A DNA stretch of 64,000 bases from Nitratireductor aquimarinus (lineage in GTDB: Bacteria > Pseudomonadota > Alphaproteobacteria > Rhizobiales > Rhizobiaceae): NCBI RefSeq assembly GCF_046773475.1, contig NZ_CP177239.1, positions 1,116,001-1,180,000 on the forward strand, written 5' to 3'. Below, piece by piece: positions 7,533 to 16,577 of the stretch. Every line of letters starts with the position of its first letter. The stretch's first letter is position 1. The position numbers and the translations under genes are program-made. Below the pieces are notes generated by a model that ran no database searches, was not told the origin of the DNA, and saw nothing but the letters and a program-made list of their open reading frames with translations.

Positions 7533-8480
7533 ATGCCGTCGAATTCCATCGACAATGCCTTCACCGCCCGCGGCCTGACGGGTGCGGCCAGCGACCCGAC
7601 CTATGCGGGAGCGCTCTCCTTCATGCGCCGCAAATTCACCAAATCGCTGAAGGGCGCCGACGCCGTCGTGTGGGGCATCCCCTTCGACGCCGCCGTTTCC
7701 AACCGGCCGGGCGCGCGTTTCGGCCCGCAGGCGATCCGCCGCGCCTCGGCGATCTTCGACAATGATCCGCAATATCCGTTCGACGCCGATCTGTTCGAGG
7801 CGCTGGCCGTCATCGATTATGGTGACTGCCTTCTGGATTACGGCAATCACCAGAAGACGCCGGCGACCATCGAGCGCGAAGCGGCAAAGATCCTCAAATC
7901 CGATGCGTTTCTGCTTTCGCTTGGCGGCGACCACTTCGTCACCTGGCCGCTTTTGAAAGCGCATGCAGCAAAGCACGGGCCCCTCGCCCTCGTGCAGTTC
8001 GATGCGCATCAGGACACCTGGTATGATGACGGCAAGCGCATCGACCACGGCTCCTTTGTCGGCCGCGCGGTGCGCGACGGCGTCATCGATCCGGCGGCGT
8101 CCATTCAGGTCGGCATTCGCACTCACGCGCCCGAGGATTGCGGCATCGCCATTCTCCACGGCCATGACGTGGAAGAGATGAAGGCCGGCGAGATCGCCGA
8201 GGCCATCATGGCCCGCGTCGGCGACCGGCCTGCCTATGTCACTTTCGATATCGACTGCCTCGACCCCGCTTATGCGCCCGGCACCGGAACACCGGTGGCC
8301 GGCGGCCCATCCAGCGCCCGGATGCTTTCCGTTCTGCGCCAGCTCGGCGCGCTCGACATCGTCGGCGCGGATGTGGTGGAGGTCGCTCCAGCCTATGACC
8401 ATGCCGACATAACGGCCATCGCGGGGGCAACCATCGCCATGCACTATCTCGGCCTTCTCGCGGCGCGAAAGCGACGATAA
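7533..8480 (+). CDS. speB: Agmatinase / ureohydrolase-family enzyme
   Basis: 315-residue Mn2+-dependent ureohydrolase, ATG 7533 with AAGGAGG upstream. Metal ligands are in SLGGDHF, QFDAHQDTW and FDIDCLDPAYAPGTGTP, followed by GGPSS. The enzyme hydrolyses a guanidino group; agmatinase (agmatine to putrescine plus urea) is the usual annotation, but guanidinobutyrase or another guanidino substrate cannot be excluded by motif. Lies between rpsI and argC. Confidence 0.87.
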   Translation: MPSNSIDNAFTARGLTGAASDPTYAGALSFMRRKFTKSLKGADAVVWGIPFDAAVSNRPGARFGPQAIRRASAIFDNDPQYPFDADLFEALAVIDYGDCLLDYGNHQKTPATIEREAAKILKSDAFLLSLGGDHFVTWPLLKAHAAKHGPLALVQFDAHQDTWYDDGKRIDHGSFVGRAVRDGVIDPAASIQVGIRTHAPEDCGIAILHGHDVEEMKAGEIAEAIMARVGDRPAYVTFDIDCLDPAYAPGTGTPVAGGPSSARMLSVLRQLGALDIVGADVVEVAPAYDHADITAIAGATIAMHYLGLLAARKRR

Positions 8481-8570
8481 GAGCTGAAGCAGCGATTCAA
8501 GCGCTTTGCGGATTGATTCCGCCGGCGCGCATAACCAGTTGAAATCCGAATCTTTTCCAGGACTGACACC

Positions 8571-9500
8571 ATGACGGCGAAAATCTTCATCGATGGCGAA
8601 CACGGCACCACCGGCCTGCAGATCAGGACGCGGCTGGCCGAGCGCCGCGACATCGAAGTGATCTCCATTCCGCCAGAAAAGCGCAAGGATCCGGCTGCCC
8701 GCGCCGAATTCCTCAACGCTGCCGACATCGCCATTCTGTGCCTTCCCGACGATGCCGCGCGCGAAAGCGTCTCGCTGATCGAGAACGACAGCACCCGCGT
8801 GATCGACGCCTCGACCGCGCATCGCGTGGCCGAAGGCTGGACCTATGGCTTCGCCGAGATGGACAAGGCGCAGGGCGACGCGATCCGCACGGCAAAGCGT
8901 GTCGCCAATCCCGGCTGCTGGCCGCAGGGACCCATCGCCTTCCTGCGCCCGCTGATCCGCGCCGGCCTGCTGCCGGCCAATCTGCCAATCACTGTGAACG
9001 GCATTTCCGGCTATTCCGGCGGCGGCCGCACCATGATCGAGGATTACGAAGCGAAGGGTGACGCTGCGCCGGAGTTCATGCCTTATGGGCTGTCGCTCAA
9101 CCACAAGCATCTGCCGGAGCTTCAGGCCTATGCGGGCCTTGCCGGCGCGCCGCTCATGCAGCCGGCTGTCGGCGATTTCGCGCAAGGGATGCTGACCGCC
9201 CTGCCCCTGCAGCTTGGTCACCTCGACAGCGTGCCGACGGGCGCCGAGATGCATGCCGCGCTCGCCGACCATTACAGCGCCATCAAGGATGGTGTGGTGA
9301 AGGTCGCTCCTTACGGCGTGATCGAGCGCACGGAAAAGCTGAACCCGGAAACCCACAACAACACCAACGACATGACGCTGCATGTGTTCGTCAACGATGC
9401 GCGCGCGCAGGCCCTGCTGGTCGCCGTCTATGACAATCTCGGCAAGGGCGCTTCCGGCGCTGCCGTGCAGAACATGGATCTGATGCTTCAGGGGCTCTGA
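8571..9500 (+). CDS. argC: N-acetyl-gamma-glutamyl-phosphate reductase
   Basis: 309 residues, the short type-2 ArgC. NADPH-dependent reduction of N-acetylglutamyl phosphate, third step of arginine synthesis. N-terminal Rossmann segment KIFIDGEHGTTGLQI, catalytic cysteine in VANPGCWPQG (Cys 116), substrate loop GISGYSGGGR and the conserved His in LSLNHKHLPEL. Follows speB by 90 bases on the same strand. A strong bidirectional terminator lies just downstream. Confidence 0.95.
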   Translation: MTAKIFIDGEHGTTGLQIRTRLAERRDIEVISIPPEKRKDPAARAEFLNAADIAILCLPDDAARESVSLIENDSTRVIDASTAHRVAEGWTYGFAEMDKAQGDAIRTAKRVANPGCWPQGPIAFLRPLIRAGLLPANLPITVNGISGYSGGGRTMIEDYEAKGDAAPEFMPYGLSLNHKHLPELQAYAGLAGAPLMQPAVGDFAQGMLTALPLQLGHLDSVPTGAEMHAALADHYSAIKDGVVKVAPYGVIERTEKLNPETHNNTNDMTLHVFVNDARAQALLVAVYDNLGKGASGAAVQNMDLMLQGL

Positions 9501-9520
9501 GCCTCCAGACATCGCCCGAT

Positions 9521-9556
9521 AAAAAAGGCGCGTCCCCGTGGGGCGCGCCTTTTTTG
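9521..9556. terminator. Bidirectional terminator between argC and ctaA
   Basis: AAAAAAGGCGCG ... CGCGCCTTTTTT: a GC stem flanked by A6 and T6, so it reads as an intrinsic terminator on both strands and can serve convergent argC (+) and ctaA (-). Confidence 0.9.
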
Positions 9557-9591
9557 TTTTGGGGCGTTTTTGTTTGGAACGCTCTGCGCGG

Positions 9592-10731
9592 CTAGATCGC
9601 CGCGTAGACCTCGTCTTCGTCACGCTTGAGACGTCGAGCGCCGGGCAGCGGATAAGGCCCCTTCGTCGCGCGCCAGTGGGCGCAGGCGAAGAACAGAACC
9701 ACCAGCGCCACGCCCTGATGGGTGAGCGCCACGTCGATGGGCACGACCATGAGCAGCGTGACGATGCCAATGGCCGCCTGCACCAGAACGAGAGCGGCAA
9801 ACAGGACCGCCCGGCGCGCATGCGGTGTGGAGGGCGCACGGCGGAGCACGAACACCATCTGCCAGAGCGCCAGCGCCAGAAGCGCGTAAGCGCCGAGACG
9901 GTGAATGAACTGCACCATCTTGGGGTTCTCGAAGAAATTGAGCCAGGCAGGCGTCTGCGCGAACAGACCGCCCGGCACCAGTGCACCGTCCATCAGCGGC
10001 CAGGTGTTGTAGGTCATGCCTGCGCGAAGACCGGCCACGAGACCACCCAGATAGATCTGGAAGAGGACGGCGACCACCATCCAGCCGGCGAAGCGGCGAA
10101 TGCCCTCCTCGGCCCGCCCCGTCGAGTGGGGCGCAAGCCCGCGCGCCACCAGCGCGGTGGCGGCGAAGATGAAGCAGGCGATGGTGAGGTGTGTGGCGAG
10201 CCGGTACTGGCTCACATCCACACGGTCGACAAGACCGGAGGCGACCATCCACCAGCCGACCGCGCCCTGAAGCCCGCCAAGCGCCAGAATGCCCAGAAGC
10301 TTGGGCTTCAAATCGCTTTCAAGCCGCCCGGTCATCCAGAAGAACGCCAGCGGCAGCGCAAAAACGAAGCCGACGCCACGCGCCAGAAGCCGGTGCGCCC
10401 ATTCCCACCAGAAGATGGTCTTGAACTCGCCAAGGCTCATGCCCTTGTTGATCTGCTGGTATTCGGGGATCTGGCGGTACTTCTCCAGCTCTTCCTGCCA
10501 TTCGGCTTCGCTGAGCGGCGGGATCACGCCGTGGATCGGTTTCCATTCGGTGATGGAGAGGCCGGATTCGGTCAGCCGCGTCGCGCCGCCGACGATCACC
10601 AGCGCAAACAGCGTAAACAGCACAAAGTAGAGCCAGAGGCGCACGAATTTTCGATTGCGCAGCAGGGTCTCCTGCGGAACTTGCGCGGTTGCAGCACTGG
10701 TAGCAGTCATATCCACAGCGTCAGCCATCAT
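9592..10731 (-). CDS. ctaA: Heme A synthase (COX15/CtaA, alphaproteobacterial type)
   Basis: About 379 residues from the double ATG at 10731/10728 (a third ATG lies at 10710; no strong ribosome site decides). Polytopic inner-membrane protein with eight predicted helices. It oxidises heme O to heme A for cytochrome aa3 oxidase. Conserved elements: TRLTESGLSITEWKP with the reactive Glu, and the heme-ligand histidines in WEWAHR, RLATHL, FIHRLGAY and LTHQGVAL. Convergent with argC. The oxidase structural genes are not in the window. Confidence 0.93.
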   Translation of the reverse strand: MMADAVDMTATSAATAQVPQETLLRNRKFVRLWLYFVLFTLFALVIVGGATRLTESGLSITEWKPIHGVIPPLSEAEWQEELEKYRQIPEYQQINKGMSLGEFKTIFWWEWAHRLLARGVGFVFALPLAFFWMTGRLESDLKPKLLGILALGGLQGAVGWWMVASGLVDRVDVSQYRLATHLTIACFIFAATALVARGLAPHSTGRAEEGIRRFAGWMVVAVLFQIYLGGLVAGLRAGMTYNTWPLMDGALVPGGLFAQTPAWLNFFENPKMVQFIHRLGAYALLALALWQMVFVLRRAPSTPHARRAVLFAALVLVQAAIGIVTLLMVVPIDVALTHQGVALVVLFFACAHWRATKGPYPLPGARRLKRDEDEVYAAI

Positions 10732-10877
10732 CGTTTCGGAAGAAGTCTGTAGGTGAACCAAAGCCCGGCAAGTTGCAAGCCGCAGCGCCAATTACGCGAC
10801 AAGCCGTCGCGCAGGTGAACGCCTGCGATTGCATCGCGGGGCGGCTCACTCTATGAAGCGGCGGAAAGGTCTTCCCA

Positions 10878-11093
10878 ATGCCCGTACGCCTGCGAAAATT
10901 CATCGGTATGGTCGCCCTCGTGGCGCTGGTCGTGGTTTACGCCATCCTGTCGACGGCAATCGCCGTGGCGCAGCTGGCCGATGCCGGTCCGCTGATGCAC
11001 CTTGCCTATTATTTCCTGACCGGCCTCCTGTGGATCATTCCCGCCATGTTCATCATCCGCTGGATGATCGGGCGACCGCAGAACGACGCCTGA
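10878..11093 (+). CDS. DUF2842 small membrane protein
   Basis: 71 residues. Basic N-terminus MPVRLRKFIG and two hydrophobic helices (residues about 8-30 and 40-62, the second ending WIIPAMFIIRWM) separated by a short loop. This is the alphaproteobacterial DUF2842 layout; function unknown. Divergent from ctaA, next to which I recall it in other rhizobia, so a role linked to respiration is conceivable but unproven. Confidence 0.82.
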   Translation: MPVRLRKFIGMVALVALVVVYAILSTAIAVAQLADAGPLMHLAYYFLTGLLWIIPAMFIIRWMIGRPQNDA

Positions 11094-11137
11094 TCCGTCG
11101 ATCTTTCTTTCACCTTTTGCGGTTACACAGGATCAAA

Positions 11138-11160
11138 GCCGCCCGTGCGGCGGTCCTTTT
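11138..11160 (+). terminator. Possible terminator after the DUF2842 gene
   Basis: CCGCC-cgtgc-GGCGG followed by TCCTTTT; short GC stem and modest T-run. Ends just before the start of the next gene. Confidence 0.4.
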
Positions 11161-11171
11161 GATCGCGATGG

Positions 11172-12359
11172 ATGATGACGGTTTCCAACCAGCCTGAACG
11201 GACACCGAGCGCCACGGCAAGCCCCGCTGCGGGGCTGACAGTCGAATTGCGCCCGGCCGATAGAGCGGCGCTGGCTCTCTATCGCGAGGACAGCGCTGCC
11301 TCCTGCTTCATGCCGGCGCAGAGCCCTGAATGGGTTTCCGCCTGGGCAAGGCACAGTGTTCACGAGACGCTGATCGTTCGGCTTTCAGACAGTGAAGGCC
11401 ATCTTCTGAGCCTTCCGCTGGAGCTGGCTGCGCAGGGGCGCTTTCGCGTGGCGCGCTTCATCGGCGACCGGCATGCCAATGGCAATTTTCCGCTGACCGA
11501 CCGGCGGGCGGACGACCGCATCGGCTCTGTCCAGCTGCGGGACCTCCTCGACCACATCCATGACCAGAGGCCGGACATCGATCTTCTGAGCCTGGAGCGT
11601 CAGCTCCATGCCTGCGATGGCGTGGCCAATCCACTTCTTTTCTGGCCGCACAGCGAAAGCCCCAATCTGTCGCTTGCGGTCGATCTGGAGGGCGGATTCG
11701 ACGCGGCGCTTTTGCGCGCCAGCGGCAAGCGAAAACGCAAGCAGCACCGTTCGCAGGCGCGCAAGCTTGAAGCCGCTGGCGGCTTTGAACGGCGCATGGC
11801 GAAAACGCCGGATGAGGCGGATGCGATGCTGGAGGCCTTCTTCGCCATGAAGGCGGAGCGCTTTGCACAGATGGGCATCCAGAACGTGTTTGCGCCAGCG
11901 CCGGTCCAGGCTGCGTTTCACACGCTGTTTGGCGAAGCAACGGCAAGCGAACATCCGAAATTCGTGCTTCACGGGCTGGAGGTTGCCGGCAGGCTTCGCG
12001 CCGTGACCGGCTCCAGCCTCACCGATGATCGCATCATCTGCGAATTCAGCTCAATCTCAGACGACGAGCTGACCGAGATCAGCCCCGGGCGCTTTCTGTT
12101 TTTCGAGAACATACAGGAAGCCTGCGAACAGGGTCTGAAGGTCTATGACTTCAGCGTCGGCGACGAATATTACAAGCGCCTGTGGTGTGATCTGGAGACC
12201 GTACAGTTCGACAGCTTTGTTCCGCTAACGGTCAAAGGGCGGGCAATGGCCCTGACACGCGGCGCCATTGCGGGCGGAAAACGCATCGTCATCAACGACC
12301 CGCGCCTCTGGGCCATGGCCAAGGGCCTGCGCAAACGGCTTTCGGCGTTGAGGCGCTAG
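11172..12359 (+). CDS. GNAT/CelD-like protein of the polysaccharide locus
   Basis: 395-residue cytoplasmic protein of the BcsL/CelD family (GNAT-fold acyltransferases often coded in exopolysaccharide or cellulose loci). Visible: SPEWVSAWARH near residue 50, a basic patch SGKRKRKQHRSQARKL near 180, and the C-terminal GNAT half with FDRFFFENIQ-like segment (GRFLFFENIQEACEQG) and YDFSVGDEYYKRLWCD. Probably acylates a sugar precursor of the surface polysaccharide. Start is the first of two adjacent ATGs (11172/11175). It converges on the co-polymerase gene and sits at the edge of the cluster, matching its place in rhizobial unipolar polysaccharide loci as I recall them. Confidence 0.75.
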   Translation: MMTVSNQPERTPSATASPAAGLTVELRPADRAALALYREDSAASCFMPAQSPEWVSAWARHSVHETLIVRLSDSEGHLLSLPLELAAQGRFRVARFIGDRHANGNFPLTDRRADDRIGSVQLRDLLDHIHDQRPDIDLLSLERQLHACDGVANPLLFWPHSESPNLSLAVDLEGGFDAALLRASGKRKRKQHRSQARKLEAAGGFERRMAKTPDEADAMLEAFFAMKAERFAQMGIQNVFAPAPVQAAFHTLFGEATASEHPKFVLHGLEVAGRLRAVTGSSLTDDRIICEFSSISDDELTEISPGRFLFFENIQEACEQGLKVYDFSVGDEYYKRLWCDLETVQFDSFVPLTVKGRAMALTRGAIAGGKRIVINDPRLWAMAKGLRKRLSALRR

Positions 12360-12371
12360 GGTATTTTGCAG

Positions 12372-14528
12372 TCAGGCGGCGTCGCGTCCGGGCGGTGCGG
12401 GCGGCTTGGAACCGCCAGTCGGCGAAACGAGGATGGGCGTTGCAATGCCGCTCTCGCGCAGTTCCTCGGCCGTTTCTGCGGCCAGCTCACCGGCTTCCGG
12501 ATCAATCATGCTGACAAGAACCTGCGTATCGGACGACATGAGACGTCCAATCCCCTGCGCATCGACAGGACCGCACTCGATGATGACCACATCATAGGCC
12601 GCCGACAGCGATTCGATGATGATGGGCAGCCGGTCGGCGGCGCGCATGGCGCGCTGCGGGTCCGCCGTCCCAACGGGGATGATGTGGCACTCGGAGAACA
12701 GGTCCGTGTGGATCACATCGGCAAAGTTTGCCTCGGATGCCAGAAGATTGGTGATGCCGGCATAGGCAACGCTTTCCAGCATGGGAAGCGATGCGGCACC
12801 CGATGAAGTGAGGTCGAGCAGCAGGACCCGCATGCCGGAATCAGCCACATCCCGCGCGACCAGAACCGAAGCGGCAGCCGCCTCATCCCCTTCCGGCGAA
12901 ATGAACAGCGCCCGGGTAACGCCCCCGGTGACGAGCCGCTCGGAGGCCTGCTCCACATCCATGCCGCCATAGCGGGCCGTCCGCGATACGGGCTTCGGAA
13001 AAGGAAGGTCTGCGACCTCGGGCGTCGGCAGGACCGGCTCCGAAGGCCGTTCCGGCGCCGAAACCGCATCAAGAGCAGGCTCGGCCCGCCGCATGGGAAC
13101 GGCCGCTGGAAGCGGCGCGGGTGCCACAGCCGACGGGCGCATGGCGCGGCCGGAGAACAGTTCCTGCAGAAGCGTGATCACGGCCATGATCAGCAAAGAA
13201 GCGACAAAGGCCGCCGCCGTGATCGGCACGATTTTTGGGAAATAGGGCTCGCTCGGCGTGATGGCGCGCGAGAAGATGCGCACATCAGCGGGGAGATAAT
13301 TGCGGTCGCTGCGCGAGGCAGCCTCGCGGTAGCGGGTCAGATAGGATTCCAGCAATTCGCGCTGTGCGGCGGCTTCGCGCTCCAGGGCGCGCAGTTCCAC
13401 CTGCTCTTCTTCGGCGCGCGCCGAGGCGACCTTGAGGCGGTTGAGTTCGGCCTGCAGCTCCTCCTCGCGGCGCTCCGCGCGGGCAGCCTCGGCTTCGAGC
13501 CCCGCGAGCACCTTGGTGGCCTCATTGCGGATCTGGACATCGAGATCGCTTAACTGCGAGCGCAGGGCGCGGATGCGTGGATGGTTTCCAAGAAGCGTGG
13601 TCGACAGATCGGCGATCTGCGCGTTCAATTCCACCTGCCGCTCGCGCAGCCGCTGGATGAGTGGCGACGCCAGAACCTCCGGCATGCTCTCGACGGCCAC
13701 ACCGCTTTCAAGGGCGCTGCGCACGGATGCCGCCTGCGCGGCTGCGGCCGAACGGTTGGCGCGGGTGCGCGAAAGCTCGCTGGAGAGTTCCGAAAGCTGC
13801 TGCGTGGCCAGCACGGTGTTGTTCTGCCCAAGCAGGAGATCCGACTGGGCGCGGTATTCCGCGACCCGCGCCTCGGCCTGTTTCACGCGCTCGCGCAGGT
13901 CCTCGATTTCCGGCTCAAGCCACTGGGTCGCACTGGTATTGGACTGAAGCTTGGCGTCGCTCTGCATGGCGACATAGGCGTTGGCCACCGCATTGGGCAC
14001 TTCTGCGGCAAGCTGCGGGTCTTCCGAGGAGAACTCGATCACGATGACGCGCGAATTCTCGACGCGATAGACCGTCAGCCGTTCACGAAAAGCCCGCAGC
14101 ACTTTTTCTTCGTCGGTGCCCTCGACCGGCGCGTTCTTGAGACCGACCATGACGAGGATGCGCGAGACAAGCGAGCCCCCGCTGCCGGAGAACTCCTTGC
14201 GGTTTGCAAGGTTGAGATCGCGCGCCACCGTGTCGAGGATTTCCGTCGAGGTGATCAGCTCGACCTGGCTGGTGACCCCTTCCCCGTCAAGAATCGGACG
14301 GTCGCCATCGCCCACGCCCTGCGGACGGGTGTAGATTGATTCGCGCGTCTCGATCAGAAGCCTTGTCTGCGCGCGGTATTGCGGGGTGGCCATATAGGCA
14401 AGCGCGAACACCAGTCCCGTAATAATGAGAGAAGCAAACAGAATGCGCGGCCATTTGCGCCGGACAGCGGCAAAAAGCCGGCCCAGGTCGACATCCACGT
14501 CACCATGCGCGATCTGATCGCTGTTCAT
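12372..14528 (-). CDS. Wzz/ExoP-type polysaccharide co-polymerase with degenerate kinase domain
   Basis: 718 residues from ATG 14528 (GGGAG upstream). Order: Wzz domain with TM1 near residue 30-50 (FASLIITGLVFALAYMATPQY), long periplasmic coiled coil about 160-430 (Glu/Arg/Ala rich), TM2 near 450-470, Pro/Ala linker, then a BY-kinase-like ATPase domain from about 540. That last domain is decayed: the Walker A position reads SPEGDEAAAAS without the GK(S/T), Walker A' reads VLLLDLTSSG, Walker B reads VVIIECGPV, and there is no C-terminal tyrosine cluster. It controls chain length and export but probably cannot autophosphorylate. Divergent from the export lipoprotein gene. Confidence 0.88.
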   Translation of the reverse strand: MNSDQIAHGDVDVDLGRLFAAVRRKWPRILFASLIITGLVFALAYMATPQYRAQTRLLIETRESIYTRPQGVGDGDRPILDGEGVTSQVELITSTEILDTVARDLNLANRKEFSGSGGSLVSRILVMVGLKNAPVEGTDEEKVLRAFRERLTVYRVENSRVIVIEFSSEDPQLAAEVPNAVANAYVAMQSDAKLQSNTSATQWLEPEIEDLRERVKQAEARVAEYRAQSDLLLGQNNTVLATQQLSELSSELSRTRANRSAAAAQAASVRSALESGVAVESMPEVLASPLIQRLRERQVELNAQIADLSTTLLGNHPRIRALRSQLSDLDVQIRNEATKVLAGLEAEAARAERREEELQAELNRLKVASARAEEEQVELRALEREAAAQRELLESYLTRYREAASRSDRNYLPADVRIFSRAITPSEPYFPKIVPITAAAFVASLLIMAVITLLQELFSGRAMRPSAVAPAPLPAAVPMRRAEPALDAVSAPERPSEPVLPTPEVADLPFPKPVSRTARYGGMDVEQASERLVTGGVTRALFISPEGDEAAAASVLVARDVADSGMRVLLLDLTSSGAASLPMLESVAYAGITNLLASEANFADVIHTDLFSECHIIPVGTADPQRAMRAADRLPIIIESLSAAYDVVIIECGPVDAQGIGRLMSSDTQVLVSMIDPEAGELAAETAEELRESGIATPILVSPTGGSKPPAPPGRDAA

Positions 14529-14573
14529 GCGGTCTGCTCCCAAATTGGTCCGCGCCAAGGTAAACGCGCATAG

Positions 14574-14587
14574 TAACCAGCGGGTTA
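14574..14587. promoter_or_regulatory. Inverted repeat in the divergent polysaccharide promoter region
   Basis: TAACC-AGCG-GGTTA, a perfect 5-bp inverted repeat, lies 46 bases upstream of the co-polymerase start in the 210-base gap between divergent genes. GGTTA-type half-sites recur nearby (GGTTAC near 14611). Possible regulator site; no regulator can be named. Confidence 0.3.
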
Positions 14588-14738
14588 AAGCTTCACGCAC
14601 ACCGCTAGACGGTTACGGTATGCGCGCTATGAGGGTATAAGAGCGCGCTTTACCCGACATTAACCCTAATGGATGGATAAAACGGCCATGGGACCTGTGT
14701 TTGCGGGTCAAGATGACGCCAGAGGTTTGCAGTCCGTC

Positions 14739-15302
14739 ATGAAGAATAAAGCCAAATTCTTGCCAGTGCTGGCAGCGCTCGTTGTCGCTTCAGGCTGTTC
14801 GGGCTATCGCCCGGCGCCGGCGGCGTTTCACGAAGCGCTCTATCAGCCCTATGTGCTTGATGCAGGCGACACGCTGCGCATCACCGTCTTCGACCAGGAC
14901 AACCTCAGCAACACCTATAATGTCGACCAGTCCGGTTACATCGCGTTTCCGCTGGTGGGATCGGTGCCGGCGCGCGGCAAGACCTCCAAACAGGTCGAGC
15001 AGTCCATCGCCAGCATGCTCCGCCAGGGATATCTGCGCGATCCCGACGTGACCGTCGAGGTCGACCGCTACCGCCCGGTCTTCATCATGGGCGAAGTGGG
15101 CGCACCGGGTCAGTATTCCTATGTGCCGGGCATGACCGTACAGAAGGCCGTTGCGGCGGCCGGCGGTTTCAGCCCGCGCGCCAATCAGGGCAATGTGGAC
15201 ATCACCCGCGACATCAATGGCAAGGTTCTGACCGGTCGCGTGGTCACCACGGACCCGCTGCTTCCCGGTGACACCGTCTATGTCCGTGAACGCCTGTTCT
15301 GA
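14739..15302 (+). CDS. Outer-membrane polysaccharide export (Wza-type) lipoprotein
   Basis: 187 residues from ATG 14739; the upstream ATG at 14673 would put 22 residues before an obvious lipoprotein signal (MKNKAKFLPVLAALVVASGC), so the inner start is preferred. After Cys 20 come the Poly_export domain (YVLDAGDTLRITVFDQ... GYIAFPLVGSVPARG) and a SLBB domain (FIMGEVGAPGQYSYVPGMTV). It is short compared with Wza and resembles the small exporter of the unipolar polysaccharide locus (UppC-like). It works with the co-polymerase to carry polymer to the surface. Its 3' end overlaps the glycosyltransferase gene by 23 bases. Confidence 0.9.
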   Translation: MKNKAKFLPVLAALVVASGCSGYRPAPAAFHEALYQPYVLDAGDTLRITVFDQDNLSNTYNVDQSGYIAFPLVGSVPARGKTSKQVEQSIASMLRQGYLRDPDVTVEVDRYRPVFIMGEVGAPGQYSYVPGMTVQKAVAAAGGFSPRANQGNVDITRDINGKVLTGRVVTTDPLLPGDTVYVRERLF

Positions 15303-16476
15303 GACATCTCCCCCGCAAACGCCCCTGCCGGCTGAGGCTGGTGGTGGGAAGCTGCGCATCGTTCACTGTTTTCGTTCGCCGGTCGGCGGCATCTTCCGCC
15401 ATGTGCGCGACCTGTGCGACGCGCAGCGCGCGGCGGGGCATGATGTCGGCATCATCTGCGATTCCACCACTGGCGGCGACTATGAGGCAAGCCTGATCGC
15501 CGCGCTGGAGCCCAGCCTCTCTCTCGGTGTGCGCCGCACGCCCATGCAGCGCCATATCGGGATCGGCGATCTGACAGCTGCACGGCGCGCCTATCACGTG
15601 GTGCGCGAAATGCGGCCCGATGTTCTTCACGGCCATGGCGCAAAAGGCGGCGTCTATGCGCGTGTGTTCGGCACGATGATGCGCATGGCGGGACAGCGGC
15701 CCGCGCGCATCTACTCGCCCCATGGCGGTAGCCTGCACTATGCGGCGGAGACGGCGACGGGGCGCGTGTTCTTCGCCATCGAGCGCCTGATGGACCGCTT
15801 CACCGATCACATCCTGTTCGTTTCGGACTACGAAAAACGCACCTTCGAGCAGAAGGTGGGGAAGCCCCGCGCACCGTTCTCGCTTGTTTATAACGGACTG
15901 ACGCCGGCCGAGTTTGAGCCTGTCCGGACAGTCGGGAATGCGGCGGACTTTCTCTATATCGGCATGATGCGCGACCTGAAGGGACCGGATCTCTTCATCG
16001 ACGCACTGGCGCTTACCCGCGACCTGCTCGGACGCGACCTTACGGCCGTCATGGTCGGAGACGGGGCCGGTCTTGAAGGGTACAGGCGTCAGGCCGACGA
16101 GCTCGGCTTCGGGGAGCGCATTCGCTTTCTCCCGGCCATGCCCGCGCGCGAGGCCTTCGGACTGGCGCGGATCATGGTGGTGCCATCACGCGCCGAAGCC
16201 ATGCCCTATATCGTTCTGGAAGCGCTGGCCGCCGGGCGCACGCTCATCGCCACCGCCGTGGGCGGCATTCCGGAGGTCTTCGGAGAGGCGTCCCCTGCCC
16301 TCACCGAGCCCGACGCCGGCGCCATTGCCGGGACCATGCAGCGCGCCCTTGATGACGAGCGCGCCTTTCACGCCCTCATGCCGCCGCCTGAAGAACTGCG
16401 CGCCCGTTTCGGCGCGGATGTGATGGCGAAGGCCATTGAAACGGTCTACCGGACGAGCCTGCCAATAACTCGTTAA
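15280..16476 (+). CDS. GT4-family glycosyltransferase
   Basis: About 398 residues. GT-B fold: N-terminal LRIVHCFRSPVGGIFRHVRDL with the glycine loop and C-terminal VPSRAEAMPYIVLEALAAG carrying the EX7E motif typical of retaining GT4 enzymes that use nucleotide sugars. It would add a sugar to the lipid-linked repeat unit at the cytoplasmic face. Start is uncertain: ATG 15280 lies inside the exporter gene (other options GTG 15268 and GTG 15286), and none has a good ribosome site, so translation is probably coupled to the upstream gene. Confidence 0.88.
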   Translation: MSVNACSETSPPQTPLPAEAGGGKLRIVHCFRSPVGGIFRHVRDLCDAQRAAGHDVGIICDSTTGGDYEASLIAALEPSLSLGVRRTPMQRHIGIGDLTAARRAYHVVREMRPDVLHGHGAKGGVYARVFGTMMRMAGQRPARIYSPHGGSLHYAAETATGRVFFAIERLMDRFTDHILFVSDYEKRTFEQKVGKPRAPFSLVYNGLTPAEFEPVRTVGNAADFLYIGMMRDLKGPDLFIDALALTRDLLGRDLTAVMVGDGAGLEGYRRQADELGFGERIRFLPAMPAREAFGLARIMVVPSRAEAMPYIVLEALAAGRTLIATAVGGIPEVFGEASPALTEPDAGAIAGTMQRALDDERAFHALMPPPEELRARFGADVMAKAIETVYRTSLPITR

Positions 16477-16577
16477 GCACAACCGGAAAATATTCCCAGC
16501 CAGTACTTTCATGAAAGGGAATCTTACGCCCCGCAAAATATGCTGCGCGCATAAAAAGCAGGGGGCGTATTCCGTTC

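Noticed and set aside
7467..9986. 839-codon minus-strand open frame
   Set aside because: It is antisense to speB, argC and part of ctaA's surroundings, has no ribosome site or domain, and reflects GC-rich third-position bias.
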